The notes below the pieces were generated by a model that was not told where the DNA came from, ran no database searches, and was given only the letters and a program-made list of their open reading frames with translations. Shown piece by piece: positions 6,133-13,313 of a stretch of DNA of 35,219 nt. Made by a program: the position numbers and the translations under genes. Origin of the DNA: a virus; IMG/VR virus record IMGVR_UViG_3300010885_056715, positions 1-35,219 of that record; one strand, 5' to 3'. How positions within the stretch are numbered: position 1 is the stretch's first letter; each line of letters starts with the position of its first letter.

Positions 6133-6632
6133 GATTGATTGTTCTCCTCGGGAATCCAGCCGTGAACCTCCGCCATTACCGCCGTGACGAACCACGCCGG
6201 GGCCCACACGCGGTCAAGGGCCTGCGCCACCGTTAGCTCCCGCACAATCGGCCGTGGCATCAGCATCCATACGGTTAGCCACCAAGCGTCGGCCTCGTTT
6301 GTATTCTCAGGGCGCGCACTGAGGATTCTGTGCGCGTCACCATGAGCCACCAGGAGGCCGCGCAACTTCGGCTCTGCTCCCCAATCGTAGGCAATCGTCC
6401 CCCCCTGTGTCCCCTCCCCACACAAGCCGCTCGGGGCGCGCGGGAGCAGCCGGGCGCCTCCCGCTAGCGCAACGTGGCGCGGGTCGCTGAGTGGCGGTCG
6501 ACCCGCGGTGGCAAGCGCAACGCGCGCAATGTAGCGCAGCTCATCCGGCGACCGCCTTGGCGGCGGCTGGCGTACTGAATCGTATCGGCCCTCGACGATG
6601 GCCAACACGAAACCCTCAAGTGGGGATCTCAC
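6120..6632 (-). CDS. ImmA/IrrE-like protein with degenerate zinc motif
   Basis: A 170-residue protein from GTG at 6632, 39 bases after the repressor stop. The layout LLVAHGDAHRIL (93-104), then EADAWWLTVWMLMP (113-126), closely follows ImmA/IrrE metallopeptidases, in which HExxH is followed by an E-A-x-A helix and a L-M-P segment. Here the first motif is H-G-D-A-H, so the catalytic Glu is replaced by Gly. ImmA proteins cleave phage-type repressors to induce excision. This one may bind the repressor without cutting it, or use the neighbouring Asp. It lies in the cI-rex position of the lambda map. A divergent unrelated fold cannot be excluded. Confidence 0.6.
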   Translation of the reverse strand: MRSPLEGFVLAIVEGRYDSVRQPPPRRSPDELRYIARVALATAGRPPLSDPRHVALAGGARLLPRAPSGLCGEGTQGGTIAYDWGAEPKLRGLLVAHGDAHRILSARPENTNEADAWWLTVWMLMPRPIVRELTVAQALDRVWAPAWFVTAVMAEVHGWIPEENNQSSGL

Positions 6633-6671
6633 CCCCGCAGACTATGTCTCAGCTGGCATCAGGAACAACGC

Positions 6672-7241
6672 TCAAGGTTTCGGCATGGACGGCTTATGTC
6701 CACCCCCCGCTGCCCCGGGATGAGATCCAGGCTGACCCTTCGCATCAATCGCCGCCATATCCGAACGCATCTCGCTCTCCTCAGCGGTCTGCACTTCGGA
6801 GTTCGACGCGTTCTTCCACCAGAACGAGGCTAGGTCGAAGAGGAAGATTGCGTCGATCGTCTCTGGCCACTGCGCGGCGCACGTCGCGCCCGCCTGCAGG
6901 TACGCGCTCGAAGGCAGGCGACCGGGGAAGCGCTGTTCGGCGGCAACGAGGGCTTGAACGAAACCCGGGTGGTTCTGCAGGGCGGTAGTAGCTGCGCCGC
7001 GGCCCCCGAGGAGGTCCAGTAGGTCGCAGCCTACCAACCGCCCCATCGCCTCGACCGATTGCAAGTCCGGCGCTTTCTTGCCGTTCTTCCAGTTCATTAG
7101 GGTGGAGTAGGCAACTCCTGACGCGAGCTGCACCGCGGTCAGCGTAGGGAAGTAATGCGGCACGAGGGCTGCGATTAGGCGCTGCCCGACCGTCTCGGAA
7201 GGCCCAGCAGAGTCGGGAGCTGACTTCTGAGGTGTGGCCAT
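6672..7241 (-). CDS. CI-like repressor (XRE-family HTH)
   Basis: A 189-residue protein starting MATPQKSAPD. Residues 33-78 form a Cro/CI helix-turn-helix (LTAVQLASGVAYSTLMNWKN, then KAPDLQSVEAMGRLVG). The remaining 110 residues do not show the Ser-Lys protease dyad of LexA-like repressors, so induction may rely on the ImmA-like partner downstream. It is transcribed away from the Cro-like gene across an operator-rich gap, as in lambdoid immunity regions. It would keep PL and PR silent in the lysogen. Confidence 0.75.
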   Translation of the reverse strand: MATPQKSAPDSAGPSETVGQRLIAALVPHYFPTLTAVQLASGVAYSTLMNWKNGKKAPDLQSVEAMGRLVGCDLLDLLGGRGAATTALQNHPGFVQALVAAEQRFPGRLPSSAYLQAGATCAAQWPETIDAIFLFDLASFWWKNASNSEVQTAEESEMRSDMAAIDAKGQPGSHPGAAGGGHKPSMPKP

Positions 7242-7248
7242 GTCGCTC

Positions 7249-7326
7249 TAGCTTAATGCCTATCCGCACAGCCGCAAGCTAAGCATTGGCAATAGTCAGC
7301 GCGAGGAAAAGTCGTGAATAGCTTGC
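7249..7326. promoter_or_regulatory. Operator region between repressor and Cro-like genes
   Basis: The 119-base divergent gap contains repeated TAGCTT-type boxes: TAGCTTA at 7249-7255, its inverted relative AAGCTAAGC at 7276-7284, and TAGCTTGC at 7319-7326. The region is AT rich compared with its surroundings. The boxes probably bind the CI-like or Cro-like protein and should also hold the repressor's own promoter, which I cannot place with confidence. Confidence 0.45.
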
Positions 7327-7352
7327 AGGAGCTAGAGCCTAGCGGCTACATT
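7323..7352 (+). promoter_or_regulatory. Promoter PR of the rightward early genes
   Basis: TTGCAG (7323-7328) and TACATT (7347-7352) are 18 bases apart. The spacer and -10 hold the second copy of the 19-bp repeat. A start point about seven bases after the -10 would fall at or next to the ATG of the Cro-like gene at 7361. Confidence 0.6.
7333..7351 (+). repeat. 19-bp operator-like repeat, right copy
   Basis: TAGAGCCTAGCGGCTACAT, identical to the minus-strand sequence at 6101-6083. Identical operators inside both divergent early promoters imply coordinated repression of PL and PR. Confidence 0.65.
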
Positions 7353-7360
7353 CGCAGCCC

Positions 7361-7627
7361 ATGGAAATGCGCCGCCTGACCCCTAAGCTGTTTTTTATGC
7401 TTGACCTTGAGAACGGGAGCATGACTGCGGCCCAGAACGCGACCGGGATGGCGTATACGACCATCCACAAGACGAAGACCGGCGTCCGCATCAGCGTGCA
7501 GACCGCTAGAGCGCTGGAAGACTGGAGCCGCAAGCTCCCCTCCGCGAGGGCCGCGCGTGTGTGCATAGGCGCGATCGAAGCGGTGGGCCTCGCCGCGCCT
7601 GCGTCGCTCCGCAAGAGGGCCGCGTGA
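7361..7627 (+). CDS. Cro-like HTH protein
   Basis: An 88-residue protein starting MEMRRLTPKLFF. Residues 22-57 (MTAAQNATGMAYTTIHKTKT, then VQTARALEDWS) match a Cro/CI helix-turn-helix. Its divergent position opposite the repressor and small size fit a Cro role, shutting down repressor synthesis during lytic growth. No ribosome binding site precedes the ATG, and the predicted transcript start is at most a few bases upstream, so the mRNA may be leaderless. An alternative ATG lies at 7367. The stop overlaps the next gene by GTGA. Confidence 0.7.
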   Translation: MEMRRLTPKLFFMLDLENGSMTAAQNATGMAYTTIHKTKTGVRISVQTARALEDWSRKLPSARAARVCIGAIEAVGLAAPASLRKRAA

Positions 7628-7800
7628 GCCGCTTCGCTTCGCCTGGCGCACGCCACCTTGCTGCGTGCGTGACCGCCCTCGTAGGCCTCGGCGCTGCCGT
7701 TGCCATTCCGAGCCCTACGGCCATTGTTACAGGGCTCGCCGTGGGCGCTATGGGGCTCCTCGCGATGTCCCTCACTGCACGCGCTGCAGGTGCAGAGTGA
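7624..7800 (+). CDS. Small two-helix membrane protein
   Basis: A 58-residue protein from a GTG overlapping the Cro-like stop. Two hydrophobic segments are visible, HLAACVTALVGLGAAVAI (about 12-29) and AIVTGLAVGAMGLLAMSLTA (about 33-52), joined by a short PSPT turn, so it is likely an inner-membrane hairpin. Function unknown. Early-expressed phage membrane proteins are sometimes superinfection-exclusion factors, but this is only context. Confidence 0.6.
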   Translation: MSRFASPGARHLAACVTALVGLGAAVAIPSPTAIVTGLAVGAMGLLAMSLTARAAGAE

Positions 7801-8024
7801 GCGGCGCAGACAGTGTGGAGCCCACCATCGCCTCGACGGCCGCGCTCCTGCGCCGACTCGACCGACTCGCGACCGCAGCATCGCAGCTTGGCGATACGAT
7901 CGGCATGCGCCCCCTGTCGCCCGACGAGCGCCTGCGTCTCGGGTCGGCGCTCGACCGTCTCGAGGCGAGCATCGTCCAAGCAGGCCACGCGGCGGGCGTC
8001 TCACGCACTGGGGGAGCCTCGTGA
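7797..8024 (+). CDS. Small hypothetical early protein
   Basis: A 75-residue protein from a GTG in a GTGA overlap. It appears fully helical (ASTAALLRRLDRLATAASQL, then LSPDERLRLGSALDRLEASI), consistent with a helical hairpin or short coiled coil. I do not recognise a family. It is coupled at both ends to unrecognised small genes. Confidence 0.6.
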   Translation: MSGADSVEPTIASTAALLRRLDRLATAASQLGDTIGMRPLSPDERLRLGSALDRLEASIVQAGHAAGVSRTGGAS

Positions 8025-8428
8025 CCCAAGCAAGTGCCGAGAGCGGCGAGGTCGTTGTTTGCGCCACGCACCGCGCCCAACTCGCCGCGCGCACCTGCGC
8101 CAAACGCCACGTTGCCCGGGATGACCGAGGCCACCGTTACCTGCGTGTGCTCGGCCGCGAAGCGCGGTGGGCGACCTGCGCAAGCTGCTCGCTGGGCGCA
8201 GCCGCAGCGCTCCGACTCGGTGTGCCTGGAACACCCGGCGCGCTGCCCCACCTTCCGCCGTCGCGCATTACCTTCCGCCCAGTGGCCGAGCCGAGCCGGG
8301 CGCGCGAGCGTGCGCTGACGCCGACGCGCCTCGACTACCTTGACTACCTCGAGGGGGGGAACCTCCGCATTGTCAGGCACCCACTAGACGCCCTCGCACT
8401 CGGGATCGCCCCGTGGGGGGCCCTATGA
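8021..8428 (+). CDS. Hypothetical early protein with Cys/His pattern
   Basis: A 135-residue protein from a GTG in a GTGA overlap, starting MTQASAESGEVVV. Residues 14-60 contain C-x-x-H (CATH), a further Cys in RTCAKRH and C-x-x-C (CASC), a spacing that suggests a zinc-binding module. The second half is Pro/Arg rich with a Y-L-D-Y-L repeat-like stretch (RLDYLDYLEGGN). I do not recognise the family. The stop overlaps the next ATG as ATGA. Confidence 0.6.
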   Translation: MTQASAESGEVVVCATHRAQLAARTCAKRHVARDDRGHRYLRVLGREARWATCASCSLGAAAALRLGVPGTPGALPHLPPSRITFRPVAEPSRARERALTPTRLDYLDYLEGGNLRIVRHPLDALALGIAPWGAL

Positions 8429-8619
8429 CCGCCGGTCCCCGCACCGTTCAGCGGACAGTTTCCCTCCCCGACGAGGATCAGGCCGCGCGGCTGGTAGCCG
8501 CTGGCTGGCGCCCATCACCGCAGGCCGTCGGCGTTTGGCTGGACTCGGCCGGCGACGGGGAGCCGCGCTGGTGGACGCGAGCACTGGAGCTACTTTCGCG
8601 TGACCGGGGTGCCGCGTGA
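8425..8619 (+). CDS. Small hypothetical early protein
   Basis: A 64-residue protein starting MTAGPRTVQRTVSLPDE at an ATGA overlap. It contains Trp-rich parts (AGWRPSPQAVGVWL and PRWWTRALELLS). The mix of short strands and a final helix suggests a compact domain, but no family is recognised. Coupled at both ends. Confidence 0.6.
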   Translation: MTAGPRTVQRTVSLPDEDQAARLVAAGWRPSPQAVGVWLDSAGDGEPRWWTRALELLSRDRGAA

Positions 8620-8816
8620 GCCCGCCGCACGCAGCCGTCGCCGTCCGCATCACCGCGCTCCTTGCACGCCCTGGCGAGCGCGAGCGGCGCCACCGCGCAT
8701 GGCACCAGCGGCGCGTCGACGTAGCCGCATCCATTGACGCGCGGGGGGCAGTCGACCGGCGCCCGCAGATTGTCGCGGATTGCGACGACGACGCGGTGGA
8801 GAGGGGGGCCCGGTGA
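8616..8816 (+). CDS. Small hypothetical early protein, basic
   Basis: A 66-residue protein from a GTG in a GTGA overlap. It is strongly basic in the middle (RPGERERRHRAWHQRR) with an acidic end (DCDDDAVE). No family recognised. It closes the run of five coupled small genes after the Cro-like gene. A 33-base gap follows. Confidence 0.55.
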   Translation: MSPPHAAVAVRITALLARPGERERRHRAWHQRRVDVAASIDARGAVDRRPQIVADCDDDAVERGAR

Positions 8817-8849
8817 GGGTAGCTATGGACGATCGAAGGGGCCGAGACT

Positions 8850-9119
8850 ATGTTCGCACGCGTGATAACGCCGAAGCGCAAGACCACCCCCGCAGTGAAG
8901 GCGACGCGAGCGGACGGACGCCCCGTGTCGGAACTCTCGCAGCACGGGGACGCCGCGAAACTCGCGGCCGAGACGGCGCTTTTGCGCGCGGCGCTCGAAG
9001 CGAACGACTGGAACGCCACGAAGGCCGGGGCGTCGCTGGGCATCAACGCCCTCCCCACGGTGCTGCGCCAGATCGAGCGCTGCGGCCTTCGCGCGGAGTA
9101 CGAAAACCGCGGGCGATAG
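8850..9119 (+). CDS. Fis-type HTH regulator
   Basis: An 89-residue protein starting MFARVITPKR. Residues 40-85 (ETALLRAALEANDWNATKAG, then ASLGINALPTVLRQIERCGL) match the Fis-type helix-turn-helix found at the end of NtrC-like activators and in stand-alone phage regulators. Probably a DNA-binding protein acting on early genes. A perfect palindrome lies 11 bases after its stop and could be its own or another operator. The start follows a weak GGGGCCGAG site. Confidence 0.65.
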   Translation: MFARVITPKRKTTPAVKATRADGRPVSELSQHGDAAKLAAETALLRAALEANDWNATKAGASLGINALPTVLRQIERCGLRAEYENRGR

Positions 9120-9130
9120 TCGGTTACCGT

Positions 9131-9148
9131 GTTAGCACGCTTGCTAAC
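9131..9148. promoter_or_regulatory. Palindromic operator candidate
   Basis: GTTAGCA-CGCT-TGCTAAC is a perfect 7-bp inverted repeat in the 187-base gap between the Fis-type gene and the initiator gene. No T-run follows, so a regulator site is more likely than a terminator. The rest of the gap (9149-9306) shows nothing clear. Confidence 0.5.
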
Positions 9149-9306
9149 AAAGCAGCGATAGCGCACACTCCCATTGCCTCCATCACGCCTGCGCATCGCG
9201 GGCCGGGGGGCAGGAGTGCCCGTGCCACAGCACACACAGAGCCGCGCAGGCGAGCCGCCGCGGGGTGCGCGATGAGCCGTTCTCTCGGGCGCGGGGAGTT
9301 GGACCC

Positions 9307-10266
9307 ATGAGCGTCTATCGCAAGATCGACCCGCGCATGTGGGACGACGAGCGGTTCGTCGCCCTGTCCCCCGAAGCGAAGTTGGTGTGGGTGCTCATCC
9401 TTACCGGGCCGCACACCATGAGCCTCCCCGGGCTCTCCGTCTGCGGTAAGGCGGGGCTATCGGAAGCGTCTCGATACGGTATCGATACGGTATCGAAAGC
9501 CGTCGACGAACTCAGCGCCTCAGGCATGGTGGTCTTCAACGCCGCCGCCCGGGTGGTGCGCGTCCCCAACGCCCCGAAGTACAACCCATGCAGCAACGCG
9601 AAGGTGCTGACCGGGTGGCGCTCGCTCTGGAACTCCGTTCCTGAGTGCGCCGAAAAGTACCATCATGTCGCGAGCTTGCGCGCGTCGCTGGACTTTTCGC
9701 AGCCGTGGGTTCCTGCAGCGTGGGCGCACGCTTTCGGTACCCTATCGATACCCTATCGATACCGTATCGATAGGGTATCGATCTCAGGAGCAGGAGCAGG
9801 AGCACCAACAGGAACAGAACTCTCAGAGAGAGCCGAACTCGCCGCGGGTGCGGCGGTTCAGCCAGCGCCGCCCCTCAAACCCAAGCGCACGCCGAAGGCA
9901 CCGGCGACGCCAGAGCAGCCGCCCACCGACCCGACGGCACGGGCGGTGTTCGACGTCATCATCGCTGACCCGGTGCTCGCGGCCATCGTCGCCCGCCCGG
10001 CGGACCTCGCGACGCGCATGGTGGCCCCGGGCGCATACCCTGGCGTCAACGTCCTCTCCCAGGTGCTGCGGGCGGCGGCGTTCGTCGCAGGCGGCAAGCG
10101 GTCGTACCGCGACGGTCGGGCCTTCCTGCTCGGCTGGATGGGGCGGGCGGACATCGAGCCCGTAGCGCCGAAGGGTGGCCCACATACCCCCGCGCCCGTC
10201 GACCACCACGACCCCATCGAGGCCCAGCGCGCCATCTACCGCGCGCAGATCAAGGTCGCGTCGTGA
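9307..10266 (+). CDS. Replication initiator / helicase-loader protein
   Basis: A 319-residue protein starting MSVYRKIDPRMWDDERF, the typical start of phage replisome-organiser proteins (winged-helix N domain, residues 1-110, with LSPEAKLVWVLILTGPHT). A Pro/Lys-rich linker near 190-215 leads to a C-terminal helical domain that probably contacts the helicase. The gene contains two clusters of 11-bp iterons, so it likely binds an origin inside itself, as lambda O does. Its stop overlaps the helicase start. ATG at 9307 is chosen over an upstream GTG because it begins the conserved motif. Confidence 0.75.
   Translation: MSVYRKIDPRMWDDERFVALSPEAKLVWVLILTGPHTMSLPGLSVCGKAGLSEASRYGIDTVSKAVDELSASGMVVFNAAARVVRVPNAPKYNPCSNAKVLTGWRSLWNSVPECAEKYHHVASLRASLDFSQPWVPAAWAHAFGTLSIPYRYRIDRVSISGAGAGAPTGTELSERAELAAGAAVQPAPPLKPKRTPKAPATPEQPPTDPTARAVFDVIIADPVLAAIVARPADLATRMVAPGAYPGVNVLSQVLRAAAFVAGGKRSYRDGRAFLLGWMGRADIEPVAPKGGPHTPAPVDHHDPIEAQRAIYRAQIKVAS
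9475..9496 (+). repeat. Iteron cluster 1 (two 11-bp units)
   Basis: Two exact tandem copies of TACGGTATCGA at 9475-9485 and 9486-9496, preceded by TCGA. The same consensus, TA(S)(S)(S)TATCGA, recurs four times at 9738-9781. An 11-bp spacing places the units on one DNA face. Confidence 0.65.
9738..9781 (+). repeat. Iteron cluster 2 (four 11-bp units), candidate origin
   Basis: Four uninterrupted 11-bp units: TACCCTATCGA twice, TACCGTATCGA and TAGGGTATCGA. Since 11 is not a multiple of three, the repetition is not caused by a protein repeat. Together with cluster 1 this resembles an iteron-type replication origin inside the initiator gene. A purine-rich stretch with repeated CAGGAG follows at 9784-9803. 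Confidence 0.65.
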
Positions 10267-11855
10267 GCCACGAGCTCACGCGCCGCGATCCGATGGAGAT
10301 CACCGTGCGCCCCGTGCGGGACGTGCGCGCCATCGTCGACCACGACCCGGAGGCCGAGCGCGCGGTGCTCGCGGCGGTGCTGCTGGACGGGCGCGAGTGG
10401 GAGGCTGTCGACGCCATCCTCGAAGCGCGCGACTTCCACTTCCCGGTCCACTCCACGATCTTTGCCGCGATGGCGGCGGTGTCGGAGCGCGGACTGCCGC
10501 TCGACGTCGTAACCGTGGCGGATGAGCTGCGCGCGACGAACCGCATCAACGCCGTCGGCGGCGCGCAGTACCTCGGGGAGCTGACCGATGGGATCGCCAC
10601 GACGGCGCACCTCGAGACGCACGCTCGCATCGTCCGCGAGCACTCGGCGCGCCGCCAGGTGGTCGACATCGCCCGCGCCCTTGCCGCCCGGGCGCTCAGC
10701 GGCGCTCCCCTCGGCGCGCTCCTCGCGGGTGCCCTCGGCGCGCTCGAAAGCGTTGCGCTCCCCGCGGTTGAAGCGCCGACGTTGGCTGCGGATGTGGTGC
10801 GGTACTTCGACATCCTCGAAGGCCGCGCGCCACCATCCACCGCGCCGGTCCCGCTCGGCCTCGCGGACCTCGACGGCGCGCTTCACGGCGGCCTCCGCAT
10901 GGGCTCGTACCTGCTCCTGGGGTTGCCCGGCACCGGCAAGACGACGCTAGCGATGCAATGGGCCGCGCACGTCGCGAAGGTCTGTGGGTGGGTGCTCTTC
11001 GTATCGAAGGAAGAGAACCGCGACAAACTACGCGACGCGCTCCTCGCGCACCTCGCGCGACTCCCTTTAGAAAGGGTAGTCCACGCGCGAGAGCACCCGC
11101 ACGCGACGGGTCTGAACGACGACGCGATGGCGGCGCTCGTGGCCGCGGCGAATGCGCTCCACGGGCTGCGGCTGAGGGTGGCCGACCCCTCGACGCCGGG
11201 GTGCCCGTCGACCGTCGCAGAGATCGTCGCCATGGCCCGCGGGATGAGCCCGCGACCCGTCGCGATCTTCGTCGACAACCTCGGAGAACTCCTCACCCGC
11301 GGCACCTACGGCAGCCGCACCGATCTCGCGACCGAAGAGAAGATGAAAGACCTTCGCCGTGCGAAGAACCTCTTGAAAATCCCCATCGTGACGCTCGCGC
11401 ACCCGACGTCTGCCGCGCGCTCCGGCGCACGTCCGCGCCGTCTCGCGGAGGGCGACATCGCAGGCGGGCAGGCGTCGACCCGCGTGTGCGATGGCGTGCT
11501 GCTGATGCACCGCGAGGACAAGCACCCGACGCGCGACCACGCGAAAGACCCACCGACGCCTGGGTGTGTCGAGATCTACAGCGGCAAGGTGCGCGGGCTC
11601 TCGCAGCCGCTCTACGTCGAGGCGCTGGCGATCATTGACGAGCACCGCTTTGCCTCGCGCATCCGGCCCGACGCGGATGTGTGGCAGACGGTGCCCGCCG
11701 ATCCGGTGCGGGCGTACACCGCGGACGATGTGCTCGATCGCTACGGCGCGGGCGCCGGGCTCCCCGACGACGGCGCGCCGATGTTCGCGGGCGAGACCGG
11801 GACGCTAGACCTCGGGCCGCAGTACGACGACGGCAGCGAGCGGAGCGTGGCGTGA
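10263..11855 (+). CDS. DnaB-type replicative helicase
   Basis: A 530-residue protein from GTG at 10263 (GTGA overlap). Residues 25-145 match the DnaB N-terminal helical domain (DPEAERAVLAAVLLDGREW). The RecA-like motor has Walker A GLPGTGKTT (220-228), Walker B AIFVDN (334-339), a segment VTLAHPTSAAR in place of the usual L-S-Q-L loop, and ADGVLL-like VCDGVLLMHRED near 409-419. It would unwind DNA at the fork together with the initiator encoded just upstream, like the O/P pair of lambda, but with its own helicase. The acidic C-terminal 60 residues are an extension. Confidence 0.88.
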   Translation: MSHELTRRDPMEITVRPVRDVRAIVDHDPEAERAVLAAVLLDGREWEAVDAILEARDFHFPVHSTIFAAMAAVSERGLPLDVVTVADELRATNRINAVGGAQYLGELTDGIATTAHLETHARIVREHSARRQVVDIARALAARALSGAPLGALLAGALGALESVALPAVEAPTLAADVVRYFDILEGRAPPSTAPVPLGLADLDGALHGGLRMGSYLLLGLPGTGKTTLAMQWAAHVAKVCGWVLFVSKEENRDKLRDALLAHLARLPLERVVHAREHPHATGLNDDAMAALVAAANALHGLRLRVADPSTPGCPSTVAEIVAMARGMSPRPVAIFVDNLGELLTRGTYGSRTDLATEEKMKDLRRAKNLLKIPIVTLAHPTSAARSGARPRRLAEGDIAGGQASTRVCDGVLLMHREDKHPTRDHAKDPPTPGCVEIYSGKVRGLSQPLYVEALAIIDEHRFASRIRPDADVWQTVPADPVRAYTADDVLDRYGAGAGLPDDGAPMFAGETGTLDLGPQYDDGSERSVA

Positions 11856-12415
11856 CCCGCCGCGTCACAGCCGACCGCGCCGCTCTCCTCGCCGCGGCTC
11901 CTGCAAGCCTCCGCGCTCGCAACGCGATAGCACCCGGGGCGCCCGCAAAGCGCCCAGCACGTAGCGGTGGGCCCCCGGCGGCGGCGCGGACGCTCCCGGG
12001 GCCTCCTGACGCGACGTGGGTGGTCGTGGCGATCCCCCTGCGGCTGGTCAACCCCCTCAACAATCGGCAGCACTGGCGCGCGGTCAGCGAGCGCGGCCGG
12101 CGGGAGAAGGCCGCGACCGCGGCGGCCCTCCACGGACACTCGCCGCCAAAGGCGCCCCTTTTGGTTACGATTACTCGCGTCAGCCCGGGGCGGCTCGACG
12201 ACGACGGGGCGACGGCCAGCGCAAAGCACGTCCGCGACGCGACGGCGCGGTGGCTCGGCTGCGATGACGGGAGCGCCGCGGTGACGTGGGTGGTTCTGCA
12301 GGCGAAGGGACCCGCGGGCGTGCAGCTCACCGTGCGCCCGCGGGTGGCGCGGCGGGTGGTCTGCCCAGGGTGCGGATGTGGCGTGGTGGTGGGCAGCGAG
12401 GAGACGTGGCGATGA
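11852..12415 (+). CDS. RusA-like Holliday junction resolvase
   Basis: A 187-residue protein from GTG at 11852 (GTGA overlap). Residues 55-165 match RusA: IPLRLVNPLNNRQHW, then RLDDDGA (115-120) with the metal-binding Asp residues, then KHVRDATARWLGCDDG (125-140). RusA enzymes cut four-way junctions during phage recombination and replication. The first 50 residues are a basic Ala/Pro-rich extension. The C-terminus carries CPGCGC (171-176), a small zinc-knuckle-like addition not usual in RusA. Confidence 0.75.
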   Translation: MTRRVTADRAALLAAAPASLRARNAIAPGAPAKRPARSGGPPAAARTLPGPPDATWVVVAIPLRLVNPLNNRQHWRAVSERGRREKAATAAALHGHSPPKAPLLVTITRVSPGRLDDDGATASAKHVRDATARWLGCDDGSAAVTWVVLQAKGPAGVQLTVRPRVARRVVCPGCGCGVVVGSEETWR

Positions 12416-12762
12416 CGGACGATCCGACGGTGGACGCAACGGGCGCGCGGATACGGGATCTAGTGGGGCGGCTGTTAATGGCAGCATATGACGAGTGGGA
12501 CATCTCCGCGGAGTCGGCGACGCTCGCCCGCGAGGCGCTCGCGGAAATCGAGCGCCTCCGCGGGGTGCTCGACGCTTTCCGCGAGCGGATGGCCGAAGCG
12601 GAGGCGGAAGCGTGCCGCCGCACCGACGATCTCGTGGCAATCGGCGAGGCCCTTGAGCGACCGGGCGCCACGGCGGCGGAGTGCGTGGCGATCGTGCGCC
12701 GGATGCGGTCGCCAGCCGACGCAGGCGACTTGGCGGGGCTCGCGGCGCGGGGTGGCGCGTGA
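12412..12762 (+). CDS. Coiled-coil hypothetical protein
   Basis: A 116-residue protein starting MTDDPTVDATGARIRDL at an ATGA overlap. Residues 35-85 form a long charged helix with coiled-coil character (EIERLRGVLDAFRERMAEAE). No family recognised. It ends in a GTGA overlap with the next gene. Confidence 0.65.
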   Translation: MTDDPTVDATGARIRDLVGRLLMAAYDEWDISAESATLAREALAEIERLRGVLDAFRERMAEAEAEACRRTDDLVAIGEALERPGATAAECVAIVRRMRSPADAGDLAGLAARGGA

Positions 12763-13313
12763 CGCCCGACGCCTTCCGCAGCACCCTCGCGGCCCTCGTC
12801 GGCCTACAATCACATTCCTCGGATCTTCGCTCCGTGTCCTACGGGTCGGATGGCGCAGGGGGACTCCGCGAGGACACCGCGACCGACCGCGCAATCGACC
12901 GAGGCGACGTGCGTCGGGGGAGGGCGGCGCACGAGCAGTTGTCCCGCCTCCCGCTGCGGTGGCGCGTGGTGCTTCTGCGCCTGGTCGATGTGGCACACAC
13001 CGCGGCAGACGTCGGGGCGCACGCCCGTCACTACGCGGGCCAATGGGCGCCGCTCGAGGTGCGCGAGGCTGCGCAATCGGCCCCGTGGGCCGCGCAGGCG
13101 GCGGCGACGGCCTACGCCCGAGCGAAGCGCGTGGCGAGCGCGGCGCTGACACCAGAGACGCTGGCGATCCTCACGACGGCGCACGACCGGGCCGAAGCAA
13201 CCGCAGCGCGGGAGCGGGCGGCGCTCGCTGCGCTGACGGCGTGGGGCGAGGTCGAGCTCGCTGGGGCGGTTGGCGCCTGGGACGCTGCGGGCGCGGAAGC
13301 GGAGGCAGCATGA
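12759..13313 (+). CDS. Hypothetical protein, helical
   Basis: A 184-residue protein from GTG at 12759. It appears all helical with an Ala/Arg bias. The middle, LSRLPLRWRVVLLRLVDVAH then AADVGAHARHY, resembles helix-turn-helix spacing, and a regulator of late genes sits in this map position in many phages. That is position-based inference only. The last 60 residues form an Ala/Glu-rich helix. Confidence 0.55.
   Translation: MTPDAFRSTLAALVGLQSHSSDLRSVSYGSDGAGGLREDTATDRAIDRGDVRRGRAAHEQLSRLPLRWRVVLLRLVDVAHTAADVGAHARHYAGQWAPLEVREAAQSAPWAAQAAATAYARAKRVASAALTPETLAILTTAHDRAEATAARERAALAALTAWGEVELAGAVGAWDAAGAEAEAA

Noticed and set aside
11741-12784. 347-codon open frame on the minus strand
   Set aside because: It overlaps the RusA-like gene and the end of the helicase on the opposite strand and is Arg/Pro rich.
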